Part shown: positions 16,079 to 24,600 of the stretch, piece by piece
Layout of the letters: each line of letters starts with the position of its first letter
How positions within the stretch are numbered: the first letter of the stretch is position 1
Assembly: GCF_020884795.1 (NCBI RefSeq)
Contig: NZ_BBZF01000029.1
Coordinates: 54,274 to 118,273, forward strand
Reading direction: 5' to 3'
DNA length: 64,000 nucleotides
Origin: Micromonospora okii
Lineage (GTDB): Bacteria; Actinomycetota; Actinomycetes; Mycobacteriales; Micromonosporaceae
Program-made: the position numbers and the translations under genes
Notes under the pieces: model-generated
What the model saw: the letters and a program-made list of their open reading frames with translations, nothing else
What the model was told of the DNA's origin: nothing
The model's database searches: none

Positions 16079-17434
16079 ATGCCCAAGCAGATCATCCTGG
16101 CCGCGCACTTTCCCGGCGTGAACAACACGACCGTGTGGAGCGACCCCGACTCCGGTAGTCAGATCGACTTCTCCTCGTTCGTCCACCTGGCCCGCACCGC
16201 CGAGCGCGGCAAGTTCGACTTCTTCTTCCTCGCCGAAGGGCTGCGCCTGCGCGAGCAGCGCGGTCGCATCCACGACCTGGACGTGGTGGGCCGTCCGGAC
16301 ACGTTGACCCTGCTGGCCGCCCTCGCGAGCGTCACCAGCCACCTCGGGCTGGCCGGCACCCTGAACGCCACCTTCCGTGAGCCGTACGAGCTGGCCCGCC
16401 AGTTGGCCAGCCTCGACCACCTCTCCGGCGGTCGCGCCGCCTGGAACGTCGTGACCACGTCCGACGCGTTCACCGGGGAGAACTTCCGCCGGGGCGGCTA
16501 CCTCGACCGTTCCCTGCGCTACGAGCGGGCCGCCGAGTTCGTCCGGACCGCCCGCGAGTTGTGGGAGTCCTGGCCGGCGGAGGCGATCGTGGGGGACCGC
16601 GACGGCGGACGGTACGTGACGGAGGCGGATCCCGGCGCGTTCGCCCACCACGGCGACCAGTTCGACATCGCCGGGCACTTCACCGTGCCGCGCAGCCCGC
16701 AGGTGCACCCGGTGATCCTCCAGGCCGGCGACTCGCCCGACGGTCGCGAGTTCGCCGCGTCCAGCGCCGACGCCATCTTCTCCCGGCACGGCACCCTGGA
16801 GGACGGCCAGGAGTTCTACCGGGACGTGAAGTCCCGGCTCGCTCGATACGGCCGTCACCCCGACGACCTGAAGATCATCCCCGGGGTCACCTTCGTGCTC
16901 GGCGACACCGACGCCGAGGCGCAGGAACGCGCCCACCACATCCGCCGCCAGCAGGTCAGCCCGCAGACCGCGATCCTGCTGCTGGAACAGCTGTGGAACC
17001 GGGACCTGTCCGCGTACGACCCGGACGGCCCACTGCCCGCCGTGGACCCGGACGTGAGCGCCGACGCGATCAGTCGAGGCCGGGCCGGCATGTACCCGGA
17101 CCCGGTGGCCACCGCCCGCCGGTGGCGCGCCCTGGCCGAGGAGAAGGGCCTCGGAATCCGTGACCTCATCATCGAGGTCACCGGCCGGCAGTCGTTCGTC
17201 GGCACCCCCCGGCAGGTCGCCGACCGGATGGACCACTTCGTCCAGTCCGACGCCGCCGACGGGTTCATCCTGGTGCCACACCTGACCCCGGGCGGTCTCG
17301 ACCGGTTCGTCGACCAGGTCGTCCCACTGCTACAGGAACGCGGCGTCTTCCGCACCGAGTACACCGGCACCACCCTGCGCGACCACCTCGGTCTCGGCCC
17401 CGCCCGCCCGGTCGGCCGCGTCGGTGCGGCGTGA
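16079..17434 (+). CDS. LLM-class monooxygenase, NtaA/SnaA/DszA family
   Basis: The 451-residue enzyme has family blocks LAAHFPGVNNTTVW, ERGKFDFFFLAEGLRLRE, LASLDHLSGGRAAWNVVTTS and GVFRTEYTGTTLRDHLGL. Bacillus CmoJ/YtnJ-type enzymes in the S-alkylcysteine salvage operon belong to this branch. It should use FMNH2 from a partner reductase such as the 8777 product. A GNAT acetyltransferase overlaps its stop codon, the same enzyme pairing found in that Bacillus pathway. Confidence 0.85.
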   Translation: MPKQIILAAHFPGVNNTTVWSDPDSGSQIDFSSFVHLARTAERGKFDFFFLAEGLRLREQRGRIHDLDVVGRPDTLTLLAALASVTSHLGLAGTLNATFREPYELARQLASLDHLSGGRAAWNVVTTSDAFTGENFRRGGYLDRSLRYERAAEFVRTARELWESWPAEAIVGDRDGGRYVTEADPGAFAHHGDQFDIAGHFTVPRSPQVHPVILQAGDSPDGREFAASSADAIFSRHGTLEDGQEFYRDVKSRLARYGRHPDDLKIIPGVTFVLGDTDAEAQERAHHIRRQQVSPQTAILLLEQLWNRDLSAYDPDGPLPAVDPDVSADAISRGRAGMYPDPVATARRWRALAEEKGLGIRDLIIEVTGRQSFVGTPRQVADRMDHFVQSDAADGFILVPHLTPGGLDRFVDQVVPLLQERGVFRTEYTGTTLRDHLGLGPARPVGRVGAA

Positions 17435-17913
17435 CCACGCCCGTCACGGTCTACCGCCGGCGCTGGGACGACCCGGACGCCACGGCCCTGCGGGCAGGAA
17501 TGACGGCCGAACTGCGCCACCGGTACGCCGACCGCCCCGACGACCCGATCCACCTGCCCACGGCCCAGGTGCTCACCCCGACCTCGGTCGCGTGGACCGG
17601 CGTGGCGTACACGGCCGACGCCACGCCGGTGGGGCACGCCGCCATGCGGTGGCACGGTCCCGACCTGGAGCTCAAGCGGATGTACGTACCGCCCGCCCAT
17701 CGGGGGCGCGGGGTCGCCGGGAGTCTGCTCGACGCGGCCCGGGAGGCCGCCGGCCAGCTCGGCGCGTCCCGCATCGTGCTGCAGACCGGCGACCGGCAAC
17801 CCGACGCGATCCGCCGGTACGAGCAGGCGGGTTACCGGCCGATCCCGGTCTTCGCCCCGTACGACACCCTGCCCTACTCGCGCTGCTTCGCCCTGGCGGT
17901 ACGCCGCCCATGA
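17431..17913 (+). CDS. GNAT family N-acetyltransferase
   Basis: The 160-residue protein has the acetyl-CoA binding motif LKRMYVPPAHRGRGVAGSLL near residue 75-94 and the C-terminal QPDAIRRYEQAGYRPIPVF strand. The GTG start overlaps the monooxygenase stop (GTGA). In Bacillus salvage of S-alkyl or S-(2-succino)cysteine a GNAT enzyme N-acetylates the substrate before an LLM oxygenase attacks sulfur. The tight coupling here suggests the same job, but the substrate is not shown by sequence. Confidence 0.82.
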   Translation: MTTPVTVYRRRWDDPDATALRAGMTAELRHRYADRPDDPIHLPTAQVLTPTSVAWTGVAYTADATPVGHAAMRWHGPDLELKRMYVPPAHRGRGVAGSLLDAAREAAGQLGASRIVLQTGDRQPDAIRRYEQAGYRPIPVFAPYDTLPYSRCFALAVRRP

Positions 17914-17941
17914 CCCCTGCGCCGGAAGTGACGGTCCCCGC

Positions 17942-19009
17942 ATGAAGTTCCTGCTGATCACCCTGATCACCCACCTTCCCGACCCGGTCACCGGTCAGCG
18001 CCGCAGCACCAGCGAGCGGTTCCGGGAGGTGGTCGACACGGCTGTCCTCGCCGAGGAACTCGGCTTCGACGGGTATGGCGTCGGCGAGCGGCACGAACGG
18101 CCGTTCATCTCGTCGTCGCCTCCGGTGGTGCTGAGCCACATCGCGGCCCGTACGTCCGCCATCCGCCTCTTCACCGCCGTCACCACGCTCAGCCTGCTCG
18201 ACCCGGTCCGCGCGTACGAGGACTACGCCACCCTCGACCACCTCTCCGGAGGCCGACTCGAACTGATCATCGGCAAGGGCAACGGCGCCGCGCAGGCCCA
18301 ACTGTTCCACGTCACGGCCGAGGACCAGTGGGACCGGAACCGGGAGGGCTACGAGCTGTTCCGTCGGCTCTGGCGGGAGGAGAAGGTCACCTGGTCGGGG
18401 ACGTACCGGCCGTCGCTGACCGAGGCCGAGACCTGGCCGCGCCCGCTGCAACAGCCGATCCGTGTCTGGCACGGCAGCGCCACCAGCCGGGAGTCGGTCG
18501 ACCTGGCCGCACGCTACGGCGACCCGCTCTTCTCCGCCAACGTCACCAACCCCATCGAGCCGTACGCCGAGCTGATCCGCCACTACCGGGACCGCTGGGT
18601 CCACTACGGCCACGACCCGGCTGCCGCCCTGGTCGGCGCCGGCTCGGCCGGCTTCTACGTGACGCGTACCTCGCAGGAGGCGATCGAGCGGTACCGGCCG
18701 ATCTTCGACGCCCGGGTCGCCGCGTTCCGGCGGCTCGGCCTGCCGACGGTCTTTCCCACCCTTGAGGACGCCATCGAACGCAGCTCCATCCTGGTCGGCA
18801 GCCCGCAGCAGATCGTCGACAAGGTGCTGCGCTACCACGAGGAGTTCGGCCACGAGGTCATGCACCTCCAGGCCGATCACGACGGGCTGACCGACAAGCA
18901 GCACCGACAGAGCCTGGAGCTGTTCCAGGCCGAGGTGGCGCCGGTGCTGCGGCGAGAGATCCCCAGTCGCGCCTTCGCACCGGCGGTGACCGCCACGCCG
19001 GCGGTCTGA
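17942..19009 (+). CDS. LLM-class flavin-dependent oxidoreductase
   Basis: The 355-residue protein starts MKFLLITLITHLPDPVTG. It contains GFDGYGVGERHERPFISSS and YATLDHLSGGRLELIIGKGN, the latter typical of LLM enzymes whose Gly-rich loop binds flavin phosphate. The C-terminal ILVGSPQQIVDKVLRYHEEF closes the barrel. GGAAG lies a little upstream of the ATG. It is the third monooxygenase of the unit and belongs to a different LLM branch from its neighbours, perhaps acting on a later intermediate. Confidence 0.82.
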   Translation: MKFLLITLITHLPDPVTGQRRSTSERFREVVDTAVLAEELGFDGYGVGERHERPFISSSPPVVLSHIAARTSAIRLFTAVTTLSLLDPVRAYEDYATLDHLSGGRLELIIGKGNGAAQAQLFHVTAEDQWDRNREGYELFRRLWREEKVTWSGTYRPSLTEAETWPRPLQQPIRVWHGSATSRESVDLAARYGDPLFSANVTNPIEPYAELIRHYRDRWVHYGHDPAAALVGAGSAGFYVTRTSQEAIERYRPIFDARVAAFRRLGLPTVFPTLEDAIERSSILVGSPQQIVDKVLRYHEEFGHEVMHLQADHDGLTDKQHRQSLELFQAEVAPVLRREIPSRAFAPAVTATPAV

Positions 19010-19028
19010 GAAGAGACGGGAAACCACC

Positions 19029-20156
19029 ATGCCATCGATGCCACTGTCCGTCCTCGACCTGTCGCCGGTGCCCGCCGGGGGCACCGTCGCCGACGCTCTA
19101 CGCAACACCGTCGACCTGGCCCGCCGGGTCGAGCAGTCCGGCTACCACCGTTACTGGCTGGCCGAACACCACCTCGCCGCAGGCGTCGCCAGCTCGGCGC
19201 CGGCTGTGCTCATCGGGCAGGTCGCAGCGGCCACCAGCGTGCTCCGCGTCGGCTCCGGCGCCGTCCAGGTCGGTCACCGCACCGCACTGTCGGTGGTGGA
19301 GGAGTTCGGCACCCTCGCCGCGCTGCACCCGGGGCGGATCGATCTCGGGCTGGGCCGTTCCGGGCAGCGGCGCGTCGAGGCGGCCCGGGCCCCCACCGCG
19401 CCCACGAACACGCCGCCCGTCGAGGCCCGGGTCGTCGACGGACTGCTGATCCCGCCGCCGTTCTCCTACGCCAGGGTGCTCGCCTCACCGCGCTTCGCGC
19501 TGGCCGACACGCTGCTGCACCAGCCAGGGGCGCAGCCGCCGGCCTTCGCCGACCAGGTGGCCGACGTCCTGGCCCTCCTTCGTGGCGACTACACCGACGA
19601 GAACGGCCTGGACGCGCACGCCGTGCCGGGGGAGGGCACCGACCTCTCGGTGTGGCTGCTGGGCAGCAGCGGCGGCGAGAGCGCCCAACTCGCCGGCGCG
19701 CTCGGCCTGCCCTTCGCCGCGAACTACCACGTCAGCCCCTCCTCGGTGCTCGACGCGGCGACCGCCTACCGGGCCGCGTTCCGGCCCTCGGCGGTACTGG
19801 CCCAGCCGTACCTGGTGGTCTCCGCCGACGTCGTCGTCGCCGACACCGATGAGACGGCACGTCGGCTCGCCGCGCCGTACGGGCCCTGGGTGCGCAGCAT
19901 CCGCAGCGGCGCCGGCGCGATCCCGTTTCCACGCCCGGATCAGGCTGCCGCGCTGCCGTGGACCGACGAGGACCGCGAACTCGTCGCCGACCGGGTGGAC
20001 ACCCAGTTCGTCGGGTCGCCCGGCACCGTCGTCGAGCGGCTGCGCGTCCTGCGTGACGTCACCGCCGCCGACGAACTGCTGATCACCACGATCACCCACG
20101 CGCACGACGACCGGGTCAACTCGTACGAACTGCTCGCGAAGGAGTGGCGGGACTGA
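19029..20156 (+). CDS. LLM-class oxidoreductase, MsnO8/YhbW-like
   Basis: The 375-residue protein has LSVLDLSPVPAGGTVADALR, GYHRYWLAEHH and VWLLGSSGGESAQLAGALGL followed by PFAANYHV, the signature of the MsnO8/YhbW LLM group. GRIDLGLGRSGQRR gives the flavin-phosphate loop. It ends the unit 19 bp after the previous monooxygenase. A decayed gene of the same group lies at 24350-24600 on the other strand. The activity is unknown. Confidence 0.82.
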   Translation: MPSMPLSVLDLSPVPAGGTVADALRNTVDLARRVEQSGYHRYWLAEHHLAAGVASSAPAVLIGQVAAATSVLRVGSGAVQVGHRTALSVVEEFGTLAALHPGRIDLGLGRSGQRRVEAARAPTAPTNTPPVEARVVDGLLIPPPFSYARVLASPRFALADTLLHQPGAQPPAFADQVADVLALLRGDYTDENGLDAHAVPGEGTDLSVWLLGSSGGESAQLAGALGLPFAANYHVSPSSVLDAATAYRAAFRPSAVLAQPYLVVSADVVVADTDETARRLAAPYGPWVRSIRSGAGAIPFPRPDQAAALPWTDEDRELVADRVDTQFVGSPGTVVERLRVLRDVTAADELLITTITHAHDDRVNSYELLAKEWRD

Positions 20157-20214
20157 CGACGCCTGCCTCGCGATCGACGCGCCGGGACGGGGGCCGGCCT
20201 TGCGTCGCCCACCT

Positions 20215-20228
20215 ACCATGATCATGGT
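20215..20228. repeat. 14-bp perfect palindrome
   Basis: ACCATGATCATGGT is self-complementary and lies 70 bp before the small secreted-protein gene. TACCAT at 20214-20219 also fits an actinobacterial -10 (TANNNT). It could be an operator or a dispersed genomic palindrome. Confidence 0.4.
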
Positions 20229-20297
20229 CGTCGCGTTCCTCGGAAGCGGCTGCCGACGGTAGGCCGTCGATCGACGGACGATGAACGGGAGAAAAAC

Positions 20298-20552
20298 ATG
20301 AAAGCCTTGCGACGCCCTCGGCTCCGCAACCTCGTCGCAGCGACCTCGGTAGCGAGCGCCCTGGTTCTCGGTCTGGCCGCGCCCGCGTACGCGGACTACA
20401 CCAGCCCGATCTATTCGACACTGAAGGCGTGCAACGAGGCCCGACCGAAGTACAACTCGTCCTGGACAAAGCCCCAGGCGTGCTACCCGATGTACAACTG
20501 GGACGGATCGAAGCGGATCGGGTATGCGTTCCTGGTGAAGACCCGGGGCTAG
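20298..20552 (+). CDS. Small secreted protein (84 aa), function unknown
   Basis: A basic N-terminus, a hydrophobic core and AYA before DY give a clear Sec signal peptide with cleavage near residue 32. The mature part has only about 52 residues, rich in Tyr and Ser, with two Cys (in KACNEARP and QACYPMYN) that could form a disulfide. GGGAGAAAAAC precedes the ATG. A strong hairpin follows the stop. I do not recognise the family. Confidence 0.7.
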   Translation: MKALRRPRLRNLVAATSVASALVLGLAAPAYADYTSPIYSTLKACNEARPKYNSSWTKPQACYPMYNWDGSKRIGYAFLVKTRG

Positions 20553-20576
20553 CCCGCGTGTGACGTACGGAGTCGC

Positions 20577-20608
20577 GGGGCCCACGGCGAACGATCGCCG
20601 TGGGCCCC
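20577..20608. terminator. Strong hairpin terminator
   Basis: GGGGCCCACGGCGA (20577-20590) pairs perfectly with 20595-20608 around the tetraloop ACGA. There is no U-tract, as is common in actinobacteria. It separates the secreted-protein gene from the convergent tau-like operon and could serve both. Confidence 0.75.
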
Positions 20609-20755
20609 GTGGCCTGTCTGCGGAGGGACTTGCCGCACGGCCCAGGCCCGGCCACGTCTGGCGCATGGGGCTGGCAGGCCCCCGACGAGGCCGAGAACGG
20701 CGCCGGTGGCACCGGGTGTGTCCGACGCCGATACGCCCGCGCACCTGGCCGAAGG

Positions 20756-21625
20756 CTACCCAAGGAGCGAGGGCTGGTCCTGCGGCCCGTGGGGGATGTC
20801 GCCGCGCAGGGTGATCCGATGCATCACCCGTTTCGCCGAGCCGTAGTCGCGGTTGGCGTAGTGGGCGGTGCTGCGGTTGTCCCAGAGCGCCACGTCGCCG
20901 GGGCGCCACCGGTGTCGCACGAGGTGTTCGGGCTTGGTCAGGTGGGCGTAGAGCAGGTCCAGGATGGCCCTGCTCTCGACGTCCGACATCCCGACGATGT
21001 GCGAGGTGAAGCCGGGGTTCACGAAGATTCCCCGCCGGCCGGTCTCGGGGTGCACCCGGACCACCGGGTGCTCGACCGGGTCGAGGCGGGACACCGGTTT
21101 TCCCTCCCACACGTTGCCTCCGCGTTGGGCCAGGTAGTAGCCGAACTCGCGGGTGCCGTCGTGGACGGCGGTGAGTTGATCGGCGAGCCGTCGTACCGGT
21201 TCGCTGAGCGAGTCGTAGGCCAGTTGGGTGTCGGCCCAGTTGGTGTCTCCCCCGGTGGGGGGAAGGACGACCGGGCGCAGGATCGAGCCGAGCGGTGGTC
21301 GCTTCATGAAGGTGACGTCGGTGTGCCACACGTCGGCGAAGCCGTTGTCGGTGCTGTCGAGGGCGTACACCTCGGGGTGGTCCTCGTCGACGCCGCCGAC
21401 GACCGGGTGTGCGGCGGTGAGCTCGCCGATCCGGCGGCCCAGGAGCACCTGGGCGTCGTCGTCGAGGCGCTGGTCGCGGAGGAAGAGCACCTTGCGGTCG
21501 ACCAGTGCGGCGCGGAGGGCGACGATCTCGTCGTCGGTGGCGGTGGCCAGTTTCAGTCCGTGCACCAGGGCGCCGAAGTGCGGCCCCAGCGGTTCGAGGT
21601 CGAGTTGCACGAGCAGGGCGGTCAT
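20756..21625 (-). CDS. tauD: TauD/TfdA family 2-oxoglutarate/Fe(II) dioxygenase
   Basis: The 289-residue enzyme has the facial-triad motif WHTDVTF (His101, Asp103) and distal His255 in RSTAHYANRDYG, with VMHRITLRGD supplying the Arg that holds 2-oxoglutarate. It would hydroxylate a sulfonate next to sulfur so that sulfite is released. The ATG overlaps the ATPase stop (ATGA) and GAAGGAG precedes it. It is the last gene of the tauCABD-like operon. Taurine is the most likely substrate, though alkyl sulfates or other sulfonates are possible. Confidence 0.87.
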   Translation of the reverse strand: MTALLVQLDLEPLGPHFGALVHGLKLATATDDEIVALRAALVDRKVLFLRDQRLDDDAQVLLGRRIGELTAAHPVVGGVDEDHPEVYALDSTDNGFADVWHTDVTFMKRPPLGSILRPVVLPPTGGDTNWADTQLAYDSLSEPVRRLADQLTAVHDGTREFGYYLAQRGGNVWEGKPVSRLDPVEHPVVRVHPETGRRGIFVNPGFTSHIVGMSDVESRAILDLLYAHLTKPEHLVRHRWRPGDVALWDNRSTAHYANRDYGSAKRVMHRITLRGDIPHGPQDQPSLLG

Positions 21626-22392
21626 GCGGATGCTCCTTCGTTCCGGACGGCGTGCCCGATCTCGGCTCGCAGCGCGGCGTACTCCGGCAGCCCGCGCAGG
21701 TCGTTCGGCGTGATGTCGGTGCGAGGCAGGTCGATGGGCAGGTCCAGGACGATTCGGCCGGGGCGCGGGCTGAGGACCACGACCCGGCTGCCCAGGAAGA
21801 CAGCCTCGTCCACACTGTGCGTGACGAAGACGGAGGTTCGGCCGGTCGTGGTGCTGACCGTTCGCAGGTCCTCCTGGAGGCGTTCCCGGGTGAGGGCGTC
21901 GAGGGCGGCGAACGGCTCGTCGAGCAGCAGCAGCGGGCGGTCGGCGGCCAGCGCCCGGGCGATGGCGACCCGCTGCTGCTGGCCGCCGGAGATCTGCCAG
22001 GTGCGGCGGTTCGCCACACCGGGCAGACCGACCCGGGTGAGAAGCCGGTCCACGCCGTCGGCGGGCTGTCCGGCGTAGCGCAGGGCCAACTCGATGTTGC
22101 CGCCGACGGTCTTCCACGGGAACAGGCGGGGCTGCTGGAAGACCAGGCCAGCGCCGCGCCCCGGGACGGGCGACCCGCCATCGGTCAGGACCGTCCCGGT
22201 GGTGGGCCGCTCGAAGCCGGCGATCAGCCGCAGCAGCGTGCTCTTGCCGCAGCCGGAGGCGCCGACCAGGACGAGGAACTCACCCGTCGGCACGGTCAGG
22301 TCGATCGGCCCGAGGGCGACGACGTCGCCGTAGGCGTGCTCGACGCCGGTGACGGTGATCGCAGCCGCACCAGCGGGTTCAGCCGAGGGCAT
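21622..22392 (-). CDS. tauB: Taurine/sulfonate ABC transporter ATP-binding protein
   Basis: The 256-residue ATPase has Walker A GASGCGKST, Q-loop VFQQPRLFPW, signature ISGGQQQRVAIARALA, Walker B LLLLDEPFAALD and switch His in VFVTHSVDEA. LVVLSPRPGRIVLDLPIDLP is the usual TauB/SsuB tail segment. It overlaps the binding-protein gene by 14 bp and the dioxygenase gene by 4 bp. Confidence 0.88.
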   Translation of the reverse strand: MPSAEPAGAAAITVTGVEHAYGDVVALGPIDLTVPTGEFLVLVGASGCGKSTLLRLIAGFERPTTGTVLTDGGSPVPGRGAGLVFQQPRLFPWKTVGGNIELALRYAGQPADGVDRLLTRVGLPGVANRRTWQISGGQQQRVAIARALAADRPLLLLDEPFAALDALTRERLQEDLRTVSTTTGRTSVFVTHSVDEAVFLGSRVVVLSPRPGRIVLDLPIDLPRTDITPNDLRGLPEYAALRAEIGHAVRNEGASA

Positions 22393-23389
22393 CCGGCAGC
22401 CCCTCGGTGTAGATGGCGGCCTGCACGGCCGCCAGGTCCGGTACGGCGTCGATCTTCTGCTGGCCCTTCAGGAACTGGGCGGCGCTGAGGAGGTTGTCGG
22501 CGAGTTTTCCCTTGGCCGCCGAGGTGCCGAGCCACTCGGGGCTGGCCAGGTCCGCGGGCTTGAGGAAGACACCCTGGGAGAGCTGCCGCTGTGCTTCCTC
22601 CGGGCTGAGGTTGAGCTCGACGCCTACCGATTTCGCGGCTGCGGCCTGGTCGTTGTGGATCAGGTTCAGTGCCTGGGACTGGGCCTTACGCCAGGCGTCC
22701 ACGGCGGCCGGGTGTGCCTTGACGAAGTCGGTGGCGACGACACCGAGGTCGAGGGTGGGCTTGCCTGCGGTGGCCAGTTCGCGACTGGTGACCAGTACGG
22801 TGCCGGTCTTTTTGAGTTCGTCGAGCGACGGCAGCCAGGAGTAGGCGGCGTCCAGGTCGCCGCGGGTCCAGGCGGCCTGGATGTCCTGCGGTTCCAGGTC
22901 GACGATGGTGACGTCGGACTCCTTGACGCCGGCGCGGTCCAGCGCGGCCAGCAGGCTGTAGTGGGCGGTGGAGGCGAACGGGGTCGCCACCTTCTTGCCG
23001 CGCAGGCCGGCCACGTCGGTGATTCCGGAGCCCTTGCGGGCGACGAGTGCCTCGTTGTCGCCGGCCACGTCGAGGACGAAGGCGACCTGGTACGGAATGT
23101 TCAACGGCGCGGAGAGCCCACGGGCCACCGGGCTGGATCCGATCGCCGCGATGTCGATGCTGCCCGCCACGAAGGCGGTGTTGACGCTGGCTCCGGAGTC
23201 GAACTTGGTCCAGGTGATCTGGTAGTCGGGCAGGGCCTTCTCCAGCAGTTTCTGGTTCTTCACGATCAGGTCGCCGCTCGGGAACGCCTGGTAGGCGATC
23301 CGGATGGTCTTCCGGCCCGGGTCGCCGTCACCGCAGGCGGTGGGTAGCAGGAGGGTGGCGGCGGCCAACAGGCCAATGATCTTGCGCAT
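22379..23389 (-). CDS. tauA: Taurine/sulfonate ABC transporter substrate-binding lipoprotein
   Basis: The 336-residue protein has a signal peptide with lipobox LPTAC. The mature fold is TauA-like: IRIAYQAFPSGDLIVK, FDSGASVNTAFVAGSIDIAA and GLRGKKVATPFASTAHYSLL line the binding cleft. It should be anchored on the outer face of the membrane. The ATG is 11 bp after the permease stop. The downstream TauD-like enzyme favours taurine as ligand. Confidence 0.88.
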   Translation of the reverse strand: MRKIIGLLAAATLLLPTACGDGDPGRKTIRIAYQAFPSGDLIVKNQKLLEKALPDYQITWTKFDSGASVNTAFVAGSIDIAAIGSSPVARGLSAPLNIPYQVAFVLDVAGDNEALVARKGSGITDVAGLRGKKVATPFASTAHYSLLAALDRAGVKESDVTIVDLEPQDIQAAWTRGDLDAAYSWLPSLDELKKTGTVLVTSRELATAGKPTLDLGVVATDFVKAHPAAVDAWRKAQSQALNLIHNDQAAAAKSVGVELNLSPEEAQRQLSQGVFLKPADLASPEWLGTSAAKGKLADNLLSAAQFLKGQQKIDAVPDLAAVQAAIYTEGLPDALG

Positions 23390-23400
23390 GTGGTGTTCTC

Positions 23401-24267
23401 CTAGACGTGGCCCCGCCACGGGATCAGCCGGTTCTCGGCGGTCCGCAGCAGGGCGTCGATGAGCAGGCCCGACAGGCCGATGGCGAAGAGACCGAGGACG
23501 ACCACATCGGTCTGTGAGTAGCGTTGGGCGTCGCGGATCATGCCGCCGATGCCGGGTACGCCGTTGATCGTCTCCGCGGCGACCACCGAGGAGTACGCGA
23601 CCCCGACGGCGATCCGGATCCCGGTGAAGATTTCCGGTAGCGCGTTGGGTAGCACCACGTCGCGGATCACCCGTGCGCGGTTGGCGCCCAGCGCCTGCGC
23701 GGCCTCCACCAGACCGGTCGGCGCGGAGTGGACGGCTGCCGCGGTGGCAACCGCGACCGGGGGCAGCGCGGCGATGGAGAGCAGCCAGAGCTTGGGTGTC
23801 TCGTCGATGCCGAACCAGATGATGAAGAGACTGAAGTAGGCCAGGGGTGGGAGCGCCCGGATGAAGGTGACGACCGGTTCGACGACCACCCGGATCCAGC
23901 TGACCGTTCCCATGACGACGCCGAGGAGCACTCCGCCGACGACACCGATGACGGATCCGATCAGGATGCGGCGCAGGCTCACCCCGAGGTGCTCGATGAG
24001 CAGGTGTCCGCTGTAACCACGGATGCCGTCGTGGGTGGTCGAGGTCTGGATGAGTTGGTGCCACACCGCACCGGGCGAGGGGATGAAGGTGGGGTTGCTG
24101 GTGGCTCGGGCGGCGATCTCCCACAGCGCGTAGAGCACGACGAGGGCGAGTAGCCGGAACAGGATCCGGCGGCGGCGTCCGCCGTGCGGTGCCAGTGCGT
24201 CAGGGGTCACCGCTGACGTGCCGATCGAGGTTTCCGCGGCAGGTGGCGCGGGGACCGTGGTAGTCAC
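23401..24267 (-). CDS. tauC: Taurine/sulfonate ABC transporter permease
   Basis: The 288-residue protein has about six membrane helices and the EAA loop EAAQALGANRARVIRDVVLP. FIRALPPLAYFSLFIIWFGI is characteristic of SsuC/TauC permeases. The GTG start lies only 8 nt after the operator palindrome, so the 5' leader must be very short, or the protein begins further in, for example at GTG codon 20. It is the first gene of the operon, an unusual place for a permease. Confidence 0.87.
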   Translation of the reverse strand: MTTTVPAPPAAETSIGTSAVTPDALAPHGGRRRRILFRLLALVVLYALWEIAARATSNPTFIPSPGAVWHQLIQTSTTHDGIRGYSGHLLIEHLGVSLRRILIGSVIGVVGGVLLGVVMGTVSWIRVVVEPVVTFIRALPPLAYFSLFIIWFGIDETPKLWLLSIAALPPVAVATAAAVHSAPTGLVEAAQALGANRARVIRDVVLPNALPEIFTGIRIAVGVAYSSVVAAETINGVPGIGGMIRDAQRYSQTDVVVLGLFAIGLSGLLIDALLRTAENRLIPWRGHV

Positions 24268-24275
24268 CCAGTTTT

Positions 24276-24292
24276 CCTATCGTGTAGCTAGG
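24276..24292. promoter_or_regulatory. Sulfur-island operator copy at the tau-like operon
   Basis: CCTAT-CGTGTAG-CTAGG, a 5-7-5 inverted repeat lying directly before the GTG of the permease. It is flanked by TTTT and AAATAGG, making it the most AT-rich spot of the area. No cysteine leader peptide could be found here, unlike at the other three copies. Confidence 0.6.
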
Positions 24293-24349
24293 AAATAGGC
24301 AAGGGGGAGATCGAGGAGTGGGAGAGCGGAGGGCGCGCCCGGCGGGGGC

Positions 24350-24600
24350 CGTCCGCCTCCATGGGCTGGCGAAGACGTGCTCAGCTTCGGCGCGGGTCGG
24401 CGCGCAATGCACCCCGATGCCGACCATCACTCTCGGGCTGCCGCCGGGCGTGCCGAAACTGTCGCGGTACGCCCGAACCGCTTCGGTGACAACCTCGGGA
24501 CGGCCGAAGTGCGCGAACGAGTAGGCAGGCCGAGCCGCCCGGCGAGCACGGCACTCGACGGGCCCACGCCCAGCAACCAGACCTGCGGCACACCGTCCAC
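24350..24600 (-). pseudogene. Frameshifted fragment of an LLM monooxygenase
   Basis: One frame reads VPQVWLLGVGPSSAVLAGRL then GLP (to about 24522). The next frame continues AYSFAHFGRPEVV, then RVMVGIGVHCAPTRAEAEHV. Together these are the middle of an MsnO8/YhbW-type LLM protein, with one base lost after GLP. Neither the N-terminal barrel nor the C-terminus is present. The remaining sequence from 24600 to 24826 shows no gene. Confidence 0.65.

Noticed and set aside
20215..20228. Palindrome considered as an additional copy of the sulfur operator
   Set aside because: Its sequence and spacing (ACCATGATCATGGT, no spacer) do not match CCTAY-N7-STAGG.
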